Shown here: piece after piece, positions 7,269 to 13,385 of the stretch | Layout of the letters: every line of letters starts with the position of its first letter | Position numbering within the stretch: position 1 is the first letter of the stretch | Assembly: GCA_015067125.1 (NCBI GenBank) | Contig: SVNB01000010.1 | Coordinates: 1-22,585, forward strand | Direction of reading: 5' to 3' | Source of the DNA: Oscillospiraceae bacterium | GTDB taxonomy: Bacteria; Bacillota; Clostridia; Oscillospirales; Ruminococcaceae | DNA length: 22,585 nt | Translations under genes and position numbers: made by a program | Notes under the pieces: generated by a model | Seen by the model: only the letters and a program-made list of their open reading frames with translations | Told to the model about the DNA's origin: nothing | Database searches by the model: none

Positions 7269-7928
7269 TTAATATTTTTTTGCCGCAATATAGCTGTATA
7301 TGGTGCCGGCTATTGTGCAGATTATTATTATTCCAAGGGCAACGCACATGGCGGTATAGCCTTCCATAAAAATTCCGGCGATAATCATAAGCGCACCGCC
7401 GATGATGAAGGAAATTCCGCCAAAAATCTGGGATTTTTTCCAGGTGATATCATTTTTTGTGCTCCAGGAAGTTCGCAGGCCGATTATGGAGTTGTTGCGA
7501 AGCTTTGGCATAAAATTTCCCATAATGACAAGGCTTATTCCAAGCAGTATGCATATAAGCTGGTTTACATCCCCGGTGCCGGAAAAACTCATACTTTTTG
7601 CCGCCGCAAAATCCTTATAGAGAAAATAACAGTGTTCAACGGTGAAAAAAGCAGAAAGACCCATTCCGGTATAAAAAACAATTTTTTCGTTGTTTTTGCC
7701 GTTTTCTTCCTGTTTTGCGGAAACTTTTGCCATCCACAGCATAAAAAAGCCAATACCTATGATAAATACGGGAAAAATCAGGGATTCGTATTTGCTGCCC
7801 CAGCGGTCGATTTCTCCGGCTAAATTATAATGAGCGGGAATTGATTCCGGCAAAAAGGGAAGAGTAATAAGGGTCACAAGCAGGGGAAGAAACATCAGAA
7901 TAAAATACAGAGTTTTTTTATTTTTCAT
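7269..7928 (-). CDS. SdpI-like multi-pass membrane protein (DUF1648 plus SdpI domain)
   Basis: The 219-residue protein has about six transmembrane helices (roughly 7-26, 48-66, 84-102, 124-142, 168-186, 191-212). The DUF1648 motif IPAHYNLAGEIDRWGSK (30-46) follows helix one. The SdpI C-terminal motif NNSIIGLRTSWS lies near 145-156. In Bacillus subtilis, SdpI gives immunity to the SdpC cannibalism toxin and signals to the ArsR-type repressor SdpR. Here the gene overlaps an SdpR-like regulator by 11 bp, so the arrangement matches sdpRI. No sdpABC toxin genes are nearby, so it may defend against foreign peptides or sense envelope state. That function is inferred. Confidence 0.88.
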   Translation of the reverse strand: MKNKKTLYFILMFLPLLVTLITLPFLPESIPAHYNLAGEIDRWGSKYESLIFPVFIIGIGFFMLWMAKVSAKQEENGKNNEKIVFYTGMGLSAFFTVEHCYFLYKDFAAAKSMSFSGTGDVNQLICILLGISLVIMGNFMPKLRNNSIIGLRTSWSTKNDITWKKSQIFGGISFIIGGALMIIAGIFMEGYTAMCVALGIIIICTIAGTIYSYIAAKKY

Positions 7929-8196
7929 CGTTTTTCTCTCCTTTCAAAGTACTGATCCAGACTATGGCCTCATCAAGAACGGTTAAATCCAGTTCGTAAT
8001 AAATAAAATTTTTTTCTTTCGTTTCGTAAATAAGTCCGGCTTTTTTAAGCTTTGCAAGATGATACGAAAGCGCCTGCGGAGAAAGTCCAACCGCATCGGC
8101 AAGATCGCCGGAACTTATTTTTCCTTCGCGCAGTTTTTGCAAAACGGCGCGCCGCGTTTCATCTGCAAGGGCAGAAAGAACCTCGTGCAGTGCCAA
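7918..8196 (-). CDS. ArsR/SdpR-family autorepressor
   Basis: The 92-residue winged-helix protein has the compact ArsR layout: ALADETRRAVLQKLREGKISSGDLADAVGLSPQALSYHLAKLKKAGLI (residues 9-56), with recognition helix SPQALSYHLAKLKKAG, and the wing YETKEKNFIYYELD. It lacks the CxC metal-binding pair of metal-sensing ArsR proteins, which supports an SdpR-type role. The start is a TTG at 8196, with GGAGG 7 nt upstream. A perfect 12-bp inverted repeat lies at the presumed transcription start. It is co-transcribed with the SdpI-like gene. Confidence 0.9.
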   Translation of the reverse strand: MALHEVLSALADETRRAVLQKLREGKISSGDLADAVGLSPQALSYHLAKLKKAGLIYETKEKNFIYYELDLTVLDEAIVWISTLKGEKNDEK

Positions 8197-8208
8197 GCGC
8201 CTTCCTCC

Positions 8209-8238
8209 AATCTATTTAAAAATTTCTTTAAATAGATT
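8209..8238. promoter_or_regulatory. Palindromic operator of the SdpR-like repressor
   Basis: Perfect 12-bp arms, AATCTATTTAAA (8209-8220) and TTTAAATAGATT (8227-8238), are separated by AATTTC. The site covers the predicted start point and touches the -10 box of the operon promoter. This is ideal for autorepression, although binding is inferred. Confidence 0.85.
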
Positions 8239-8265
8239 AAACCATATTATGCATATATTTGTCAA
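8236..8265 (-). promoter_or_regulatory. Promoter of the sdpR-sdpI-like operon
   Basis: On the minus strand there is TTGACA (8265-8260), an 18-bp spacer and TTTAAT (8241-8236), preceded by TGG as an extended -10. Confidence 0.65.
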
Positions 8266-8303
8266 TATGAAGGAAGAAAATCTTTATTTTTAAATAAAAA
8301 ATA

Positions 8304-8332
8304 TTGCAGAGCGCGGTTTATGCGAGTATAAT
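8304..8332 (+). promoter_or_regulatory. Promoter of guaA
   Basis: TTGCAG (8304-8309), a 17-bp spacer and TATAAT (8327-8332). The predicted leader is only about 35 nt, too short for a purine riboswitch, and none is visible. Confidence 0.8.
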
Positions 8333-8373
8333 AATTTTATTAATTTAACTCTGTTATATGGGAGGAATTTTTA

Positions 8374-9375
8374 ATGTCCAGCAGTATCCGTCCGGAAAAT
8401 ATGGAACGCATCACCACACCGGAACTTGCAGAAGCTTTTATCGAAGAGCAGGTTAAAGAAATCCGTGCTCAGGTAGGCGATAAAAAGGTTCTTCTTGCAC
8501 TTTCCGGCGGAGTGGATTCTTCTGTTGTTGCCGCGCTTCTTATCAAAGCCATTGGCAAACAGCTTGTTTGCGTTCACGTAAACCATGGCCTTATGCGCAA
8601 AAACGAATCTGAAAACGTAATCGAGGTTTTCAAAAATCAGCTTGACGCAAACCTTGTTTACATCGATGCGACCGACCGTTTTCTTGATCTTCTTGCAGGA
8701 GTTTCCGATCCCGAAAGCAAAAGAAAAATCATCGGCAAAGAATTTATCGAAGTGTTTGCAGAAGAAGCACGCAAACTTGCGGGTGTGGAATTTCTTGCGC
8801 AGGGAACCATCTATCCCGATATTCTTGAAAGTATAAAAGCGGCAGAAGGCAAAAAAGCAGTAAAAAGCCACCACAACGTGGGCGGCCTTCCCGAAGACCT
8901 TAAATTTGAACTTGTTGAACCCATCAAACTTCTCTTTAAAGACGAAGTTCGCGTAGTGGGCGAAGCTCTTGGACTTCCTCATGGCATGGTTTACCGTCAG
9001 CCGTTCCCGGGCCCGGGCCTTGGCGTTCGCTGCCTTGGCGCCATCACACGCGACCGTCTTGCGGCCCTTCGCGAAGCAGATGCAATTCTTCGTGAAGAAT
9101 TTGCAAACTGCGGCCTTGCAGAAAAAGTATGGCAGTATTTTGTAATTATTCCCGATATCAAAAGCGTTGGCGTAAAGGACGAAAGCCGTTACGAAGGCTG
9201 GCCTGCAATTATCCGTGCGGTCAACACCAAAGACGCTATGTCCGCCACCATCGAAGAAATCCCTTACGAGGTTCTTCACAAAGTTACAAACCGCATTGTA
9301 ACCGAAGTGGAAGGCATCAACCGCGTGCTTTACGACCTTACACCCAAGCCCACCGGAACCATTGAGTGGGAATAA
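8374..9375 (+). CDS. guaA: GMP synthase, stand-alone ATP-pyrophosphatase subunit
   Basis: The 333-residue protein converts XMP to GMP with ATP and ammonia. The N-type ATP pyrophosphatase loop is SGGVDSS (44-50). AQGTIYPDILES, the KSHHNVGG region and RQPFPGPGLGVRCLG match the GuaA synthetase domain. The C-terminal dimerisation part ends in the family's terminal TIEWE. Bacterial GuaA is normally about 510-530 residues with an N-terminal glutamine amidotransferase domain. That domain is missing, and nothing upstream encodes it, so this is the two-subunit (archaeal GuaAb) layout. GGAGG precedes the ATG. The 3' end abuts the mobile element and remains intact. Confidence 0.93.
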   Translation: MSSSIRPENMERITTPELAEAFIEEQVKEIRAQVGDKKVLLALSGGVDSSVVAALLIKAIGKQLVCVHVNHGLMRKNESENVIEVFKNQLDANLVYIDATDRFLDLLAGVSDPESKRKIIGKEFIEVFAEEARKLAGVEFLAQGTIYPDILESIKAAEGKKAVKSHHNVGGLPEDLKFELVEPIKLLFKDEVRVVGEALGLPHGMVYRQPFPGPGLGVRCLGAITRDRLAALREADAILREEFANCGLAEKVWQYFVIIPDIKSVGVKDESRYEGWPAIIRAVNTKDAMSATIEEIPYEVLHKVTNRIVTEVEGINRVLYDLTPKPTGTIEWE

Positions 9376-9385
9376 AATGAAAAAT

Positions 9386-9428
9386 CCCCGGAAGCCTTGT
9401 AAAATCAAGGTTTCCGGGGTTATTTTTT
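9386..9428 (+). terminator. Terminator of guaA
   Basis: CCCCGGAAGCCTTG (9386-9399) pairs with CAAGGTTTCCGGGG (9406-9419), with one G-T wobble, around TAAAAT. TATTTTTTT follows. Confidence 0.93.
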
Positions 9429-9432
9429 TGCC

Positions 9433-9453
9433 TTTGAGTGCATTTTGAGTACA
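9433..9453 (+). repeat. Tandem 10-bp repeats at the left edge of the element
   Basis: TTTGAGTGCA (9433-9442) and TTTGAGTACA (9444-9453) differ at one base and are set 11 bp apart, one helical turn. They lie between the guaA terminator and the first element gene. They could be integrase arm or core sites. That is inference, since no second copy of the junction is in the window. Confidence 0.45.
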
Positions 9454-9480
9454 ACACCCCGTTATTTGGGGTGTTTTTTG
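9453..9480 (+). terminator. Hairpin terminator at the element edge
   Basis: AACACCCC (9453-9460) pairs with GGGGTGTT (9468-9475) around a 7-nt loop, followed by a T-tract on the plus strand. It could insulate the element from guaA read-through. On the minus strand it lacks a good U-tract. Confidence 0.7.
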
Positions 9481-9484
9481 TTTT

Positions 9485-10123
9485 TTATAAATTGTAGTTA
9501 GGATTGATTTTGATTTTCAGACCGTCGGTCGTATCGAGAAGAATATTGGAGTTTTGTATTTTCATTTCGATGAGTTCAAATCCTTGTCTTATTTCATCAT
9601 TTACGGCTTTAATGGCAGGTTCATTTTCGCGGTCTTTATATTTCTCAACGGTTTCCATGCAGTCGAAATAAATGCTCGCCCAATGTACAAGATCTTCCCA
9701 TTCGCTTGCATATTCAAGCTTAAAGGTAAGCTCTTTGGCTTCAATTTTTTCGTCTTTCATAAATGCAGAAAAATGTCCGCTGATTATTGGATTTATTCTA
9801 ATTCTTGCAGTTTCGGGATTAAATCTGTTTCTTTCGTCCTTTTCACCGATGAATTCAATAATACCGCTTTTACAAAGCATAATTATAAAACCTACAAGGT
9901 CACCGTTCGTTTCGAGCGTTCCAAGGCTTTCTGTTCCGGCTATGGCGTAATAACTTACAGCCAGAGCGTCAGCAATTCTTCTGATTTGTTCGGGCTGCGG
10001 AACCATCTTATTTGTTTCATATTTTCTTACAGAAACCGGATGCACACCCGAAAGTTTTGCAAGTTGTGATTGTGTTATTCCTCTCGATTTTCTGAAAAAC
10101 TTAATCCTTTCCCCTATGGTCAT
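9485..10123 (-). CDS. CI-like XRE-family repressor of the integrative element
   Basis: The protein has 212 residues. The N-terminal helix-turn-helix (ERIKFFRKSRGITQSQLAKLSGVHPVSVRKYETNKMVPQPEQIRRIADAL, residues 4-53) is a standard HTH_3 fold. The remaining 160 residues are probably for dimerisation or sensing. I see no Ala-Gly cleavage site or Ser/Lys pair of a LexA/CI-type autoprotease, so induction by RecA is not evident. It points away from the excisionase-integrase genes, with operators over both divergent promoters. This is the classic lysogeny-style switch of an integrative element. AAGGAAGGA lies before the ATG at 10123. Confidence 0.85.
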   Translation of the reverse strand: MTIGERIKFFRKSRGITQSQLAKLSGVHPVSVRKYETNKMVPQPEQIRRIADALAVSYYAIAGTESLGTLETNGDLVGFIIMLCKSGIIEFIGEKDERNRFNPETARIRINPIISGHFSAFMKDEKIEAKELTFKLEYASEWEDLVHWASIYFDCMETVEKYKDRENEPAIKAVNDEIRQGFELIEMKIQNSNILLDTTDGLKIKINPNYNL

Positions 10124-10143
10124 AACAACAAATCCTTCCTTTT

Positions 10144-10159
10144 GTAGTCACTTCGCTAC
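10144..10159. promoter_or_regulatory. Operator O1 of the repressor
   Basis: GTAGTCA-CT-TCGCTAC is a 7-2-7 imperfect palindrome of the same family as O2 and O3. It lies just downstream of the repressor's extended -10 box (TGGTAAAAT on the minus strand, 10169-10161), so it probably mediates autorepression. Confidence 0.75.
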
Positions 10160-10160
10160 T

Positions 10161-10169
10161 ATTTTACCA
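10161..10169 (-). promoter_or_regulatory. Extended -10 promoter of the repressor gene
   Basis: The minus strand shows TG-G-TAAAAT. No good -35 was found at 17 bp, which is common with extended -10 promoters. O1 covers the predicted start point. Confidence 0.55.
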
Positions 10170-10233
10170 CACCGTATATCAAAAATCCATACTTTTGAAA
10201 AAATTAAATATTTGTAAACATTAAAAAATATAA

Positions 10234-10262
10234 TTGACAAAATGTTGCGATGTCGCTACAAT
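10234..10262 (+). promoter_or_regulatory. Rightward promoter of the xis-int-mob genes
   Basis: TTGACA (10234-10239), a 17-bp spacer and TACAAT (10257-10262). An overlapping TATAAT starts at 10262. Operators O2 (in the spacer) and O3 (just downstream) flank the -10 box. Confidence 0.8.
10244..10259. promoter_or_regulatory. Operator O2 of the repressor
   Basis: GTTGCGA-TG-TCGCTAC lies inside the spacer and -10 of the rightward promoter. Apart from the two centre bases it is the reverse complement of O3. Confidence 0.85.
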
Positions 10263-10270
10263 ATAATTGT

Positions 10271-10286
10271 GTAGCGAGGTCGCAAC
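10271..10286. promoter_or_regulatory. Operator O3 of the repressor
   Basis: GTAGCGA-GG-TCGCAAC lies at the predicted start point of the rightward promoter. Its centre is 27 bp from that of O2. Confidence 0.85.
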
Positions 10287-10318
10287 ACTAAAATAAACAC
10301 CGAAAGGAGGTGAATCGA

Positions 10319-10510
10319 ATGAGTACTTCTGAAAAACTTTATTACGATGTAAACGAAGTTGCGGAGATGCTTGGACTTTCCGTCAGCACAACCTATAAGA
10401 TCATGCGGGAAATGAACAAGGAACTCAAAAAGAAAGGCTACATCATCGTTGCCGGCAAAGTTCCGAAAGCATACTTCCACGAAAAGTACTACGGCTGCAA
10501 CAATTCATAA
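10319..10510 (+). CDS. Excisionase-like helix-turn-helix protein
   Basis: The 63-residue protein matches the small MerR-like/excisionase fold: YDVNEVAEMLGLSVSTTYKIMREMNKEL (residues 9-36) gives a helix-turn-helix, and GYIIVAGKVPKAYFHEKYYG gives the wing and last helix. Such proteins usually bend DNA at the attachment site and direct the integrase toward excision, or act as activators. I chose the ATG at 10319 with AGGAGGTGA upstream; the GTG at 10310 lies inside that site. It is the first gene behind the repressed rightward promoter, with integrase 12 bp downstream. Confidence 0.85.
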   Translation: MSTSEKLYYDVNEVAEMLGLSVSTTYKIMREMNKELKKKGYIIVAGKVPKAYFHEKYYGCNNS

Positions 10511-10522
10511 GGAGGTGATTCT

Positions 10523-11629
10523 ATGGCAGCAAAAAGGGATCCCACCACCGGAAAATGGTATATTCAGTACCGTTATACCGACTGGCAGGGAAACAGAAAG
10601 AAATCCACAAAACGCGGATTCAACACCAAGCACGAAGCGGAAGAATGGCTCCGACGGTTCCTTTTAACCCAACAGGCAGATTTGACAATGCCTTTCGAGG
10701 AATTCCTGAATCTCTACCGTGACGATGCTAAAAACCGTATCAGGGAAAGTACTATGGAAAACAAAGGTCATATCATAGAAACAAAAATCCTTCCCTATTT
10801 CGGCAAAAAGAAAATGAATGAAATAACCCCCGCAGATGTGCGAAAATGGCAGAACGAGCTGATTTCCCAGGGTTATAAACCCACCTATCTGCGGTCAATT
10901 CACAACCAGCTTTCCACAATTTTCAACTTTGCCGTAAACTTCTATGACCTTAAAAGCAACCCGGCAAGAAAAGCCGGAATCATAGGAAAAAACTATGCCG
11001 AAGAAATGAACTTCTGGACTAAAGACGAGTTTGAAAAATTCTCCGATGCCCTTATGGATAACCAGCGTGCACACACCGCATTCATGGTTCTATTCTGGAC
11101 AGGCATGAGGATCGGCGAACTTCTTGCCCTTACTCCCGGGGATATTGATTTTGAAAACCAGACAATCAGTATCACAAAATCCTTTCATGTAATCAAAGGA
11201 AAAGAGGTTATAACCCCACCGAAAACTCCAAAAAGCAACCGGGTGATTTCCGCTCCGGATTTTCTGCTTGCGGATATAAAAGATTATATAAACGGATTTT
11301 TGGGAATGGAAAAGGACGACAGACTTTTCTTTATGTCAAAGAACCATCTTGAAAGAGAAATGGCAAAAGGCGCCAAAAAGGCTGGAATCAAAAAAATCAG
11401 AATCCATGATTTACGGCATTCACACTGTGCCCTGCTTATGGAAATGGGCGTAACACCTCTTGAGGCGGCGGAAAGGCTTGGACACGAAAAAGTCGAAACA
11501 ACCCTCAACATATACGCTCACCTTTATCCCAACAAGCAGAAAGCTATTTCCGATAAGCTGGAAAAAGTTTATAAGGAGGATTTTGCATGGCAGAGAAAAA
11601 CAGAAGCAGAACCCGAAGCCGATGTATAA
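10523..11629 (+). CDS. int: Tyrosine recombinase / integrase
   Basis: This 368-residue integrase is of the Tn916/phage type. An N-terminal arm-binding three-stranded domain (about 1-45, GKWYIQYRYTDWQGNRKKSTKRGF) is followed by a SAM-like core-binding domain (about 55-150) and the catalytic domain (165-350). All active-site residues are visible: R196 in TGMRIGE, K237 in TPKSNR, H295 and R298 in HDLRHSH, H321 in LGHE, and nucleophile Y331 in NIYAH. It probably catalyses integration beside guaA and excision together with the Xis-like protein. AAGGAGGTGA precedes the ATG. Its 3' end overlaps the MobC-like gene by 43 bp. Confidence 0.95.
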   Translation: MAAKRDPTTGKWYIQYRYTDWQGNRKKSTKRGFNTKHEAEEWLRRFLLTQQADLTMPFEEFLNLYRDDAKNRIRESTMENKGHIIETKILPYFGKKKMNEITPADVRKWQNELISQGYKPTYLRSIHNQLSTIFNFAVNFYDLKSNPARKAGIIGKNYAEEMNFWTKDEFEKFSDALMDNQRAHTAFMVLFWTGMRIGELLALTPGDIDFENQTISITKSFHVIKGKEVITPPKTPKSNRVISAPDFLLADIKDYINGFLGMEKDDRLFFMSKNHLEREMAKGAKKAGIKKIRIHDLRHSHCALLMEMGVTPLEAAERLGHEKVETTLNIYAHLYPNKQKAISDKLEKVYKEDFAWQRKTEAEPEADV

Positions 11630-11973
11630 ATTTCCACGTTACCCAGGACGAATACGACCGGATTCAAGCAAGGATAACCGTTTGCGGAATGCCAAAAGGC
11701 GAATACTTCATAAAATCACTTCTGCACCAAAAAATTTTAATTTCCGCCGGAAAGTTCCAGAGCGACCGGCTGAGCGTTGAAATCAAAAAACTTCGGCTGC
11801 GGCTTGATGAAACAGACCGGACGGAGACTGTAAACGAATGTATAAACCTGCTTGAACAGCTTTTGGAAATAACCGAAAGCAACCGAAATTTATCAGAACC
11901 CGGCTTCGAAGGAAAATGCATCTGTAATGATGAATTTCCAAAAGAAGGTGAGGTAAATTGGACAAAAAAATAA
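11587..11973 (+). CDS. MobC-like mobilization accessory protein
   Basis: The 128-residue protein has a basic N-terminus (AEKNRSRTRSR) and a ribbon-helix-helix-type segment CINFHVTQDEYDRIQARITVCGMPKGEYFIKSLL (residues 13-46), as in MobC/relaxosome accessory proteins. A coiled region and an acidic Cys-containing tail follow. MobC proteins help the relaxase open oriT. The assignment rests on the pattern and on the place between integrase and relaxase genes. It starts inside the integrase gene (AAGGAGG site) and overlaps the next gene's TTG start by 16 bp, so translation is tightly coupled. Confidence 0.72.
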   Translation: MAEKNRSRTRSRCINFHVTQDEYDRIQARITVCGMPKGEYFIKSLLHQKILISAGKFQSDRLSVEIKKLRLRLDETDRTETVNECINLLEQLLEITESNRNLSEPGFEGKCICNDEFPKEGEVNWTKK

Positions 11974-13088
11974 TGACTGTTCCAAATGTATCTGTTGGCG
12001 CAGATACGGAACAGCCATCGCAAGATTGCAATTACAGTATAAACGATTTTAATGATTTTGGCAAGACCGTGGAACTTTTGGAAGAGGAACCTTTGAACGA
12101 GGACCTCTTCCAGCCCTTAAGCACCGTTACCATGAGCGAGCTTTATGAGAACGTTTATTTGAGCAGACCGCCGATTATCGACGGTCTGCTTTATCCCGGA
12201 ACCTATATAATCGCCGGAGCATCAAAGCTCGGCAAGAGTTTTCTGATGCTACAACTTGGTTATCACGTGAGCACGGGAAAAAGCCTTTGGAATATGAATG
12301 TGACAAAAGGTTCGGTTCTCTATCTTGCTCTTGAGGATACCTATCCAAGGCTTCAGCAAAGGCTTTACAGAATGTTCGGCGAAGAAAGTTCTGACGATTT
12401 TTATCTTTCGGTTTCCGCAGGAGTTTTCGGGAAGGAACTTGAGGATCAGCTGAAAGGGTTCATCAAAAAACATCCGGATGTGACCCTTATAATCATCGAT
12501 ACTTTGCAGAAAGTCCGTGAAGCGGAAATCCAGGTCAGCTACGCGAAAGATTATGAACTTATAGCCAACGCAAAGAAAATATCCGATGAATTCGGAGTTT
12601 GCATTGTTACAGTTCACCATGTGAGGAAACTTCCGTCGGAAGATAAGTTCGATATGATTTCCGGAACCAACGGTCTGCTCGGAGCGGCAGACGGTGCATT
12701 TGTTTTCAGCAAGGAAAAACGCACCGACAACAGAGCAACCCTTGATGTTACCGGAAGAGATCAGCCGGAACAGACAATCTATCTTGAACGTAACGAAAAA
12801 ACGCTTTTGTGGGAATTTGACCGGGCTGAAACGGAACTCTGGAAAGAATCTCCGGAACCTTTGCTGGAACAGATTTCTCAGTTTATAACAACCGAAAATC
12901 CAACCTGGACAGGAACTTCTACGGAACTTGCAAACGCCCTGGGCGTTCAGATGCTTCCAAACCATTTGTCACGGAAACTGAATGTGAACGCAGGAAGATT
13001 ATTAAAAGATTACGGAATTTATTATGAAAGCAAACGCAGTCATGACGGAAGAACCATAAAACTGGTCCTTCAGGAACCGACTGCGTGA
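11958..13088 (+). CDS. RepA-like AAA ATPase (RecA-fold replicative helicase type)
   Basis: The protein has 376 residues. A RecA-fold ATPase domain carries Walker A GASKLGKS (87-94), YLALEDT (122-128), Walker B LIIID (177-181) and a sensor region VTVHHVRK. It resembles RSF1010 RepA and phage-type helicase loaders. The C-terminal 80 residues (EPLLEQISQFI to RTIKLVLQE) look like a winged helix, with SRKLNVNAGRLLKDYGIYYESKR as the DNA-contact part. It may support autonomous replication of the excised circle or strand processing after transfer. The start is TTG at 11958 after GGTGAGG; the ATG at 11973 is too far from that site. Iteron-like repeats begin at its stop codon. Confidence 0.82.
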   Translation: MDKKIMTVPNVSVGADTEQPSQDCNYSINDFNDFGKTVELLEEEPLNEDLFQPLSTVTMSELYENVYLSRPPIIDGLLYPGTYIIAGASKLGKSFLMLQLGYHVSTGKSLWNMNVTKGSVLYLALEDTYPRLQQRLYRMFGEESSDDFYLSVSAGVFGKELEDQLKGFIKKHPDVTLIIIDTLQKVREAEIQVSYAKDYELIANAKKISDEFGVCIVTVHHVRKLPSEDKFDMISGTNGLLGAADGAFVFSKEKRTDNRATLDVTGRDQPEQTIYLERNEKTLLWEFDRAETELWKESPEPLLEQISQFITTENPTWTGTSTELANALGVQMLPNHLSRKLNVNAGRLLKDYGIYYESKRSHDGRTIKLVLQEPTA

Positions 13089-13148
13089 CGGTCCGTGACG
13101 GTGGTGACGATGATTTACCGCCCGAGAAAAGACCGTCACCATCGTCAC
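13085..13148 (+). repeat. Iteron-like repeats, possible replication origin
   Basis: Three direct copies, GTGACGGT (13085-13092), GTGACGGT (13095-13102) and GTGACGAT (13104-13111), are followed by two inverted copies, ACCGTCAC (13132-13139) and ATCGTCAC (13141-13148). The 9-bp pair GTGACGATG / CATCGTCAC can also form a stem. The first copy contains the stop codon of the RepA-like gene. The location next to a replication-type ATPase suggests an origin or an autoregulatory site. Confidence 0.55.
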
Positions 13149-13157
13149 TCATCGACA

Positions 13158-13275
13158 CGGCTGATTCTTTTCAGCCGGTGGCTCAAAGTTTAGGCGGGGT
13201 GCAGGGTGTCCTTTTCAAAAGGCAGCTCTGCCGGGTGGCTTACCGCAGTAAGCAGGGCAGCGCCCTGTATCCCCC
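13158..13275 (+). other. Structured non-coding stretch between repA-like gene and oriT
   Basis: No credible gene is seen here. Hairpins are CGGCTGA / TCAGCCG (13158-13177), GCTTAC-CGCA-GTAAGC (13239-13254) nested in a CTGCC / GGCAG stem, and the competing CAGGGC-AGC-GCCCTG just after. There is no U-tract, so termination is unlikely. A structured leader for the relaxase mRNA, or single-strand hairpins of the transferred strand, are possible. Confidence 0.5.
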
Positions 13276-13283
13276 TCGGAGAG

Positions 13284-13351
13284 CCCACTGACATCTTTCG
13301 GATAACCGAAAGTGTCATAGTGGGTTACGCACTTTGAAAAAGCTGCGTAAC
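13284..13351 (+). other. Putative origin of transfer (oriT) for the MobV relaxase
   Basis: A long imperfect stem has CCCACT-GACA-T-CTTTCGG (13284-13301) pairing with CCGAAAG-TGTC-AT-AGTGGG (13306-13324) around ATAA. It is followed directly by a second perfect hairpin, GTTACGCA (13324-13331) / TGCGTAAC (13344-13351). The junction TAGTGGG/TTACGCACTTT resembles the MobV nick region of pMV158 (TAGTGTG/TTA, from memory), which predicts a nick between 13324 and 13325. It lies 35 bp upstream of the relaxase start. Confidence 0.8.
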
Positions 13352-13385
13352 GAAAAACGATGATTCGACGAAGGGAGTGCTTGCC

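Noticed and set aside
8333..8373. A purine riboswitch ahead of guaA
   Set aside because: The leader after the predicted start point is only about 35 nt, and no conserved purine-aptamer loops are present.
8371..9408. A 345-codon minus-strand open frame opposite guaA
   Set aside because: It is an exact shadow of guaA, with low-complexity Phe/Lys/Cys composition and no start signal.
13085..13291. A 68-codon plus-strand open frame after the RepA-like gene
   Set aside because: It starts inside the previous gene's last codons with no ribosome-binding site. It runs through the iteron-like repeats and hairpins, and its Pro/Ser/Asp-rich product looks like translated repeat DNA.
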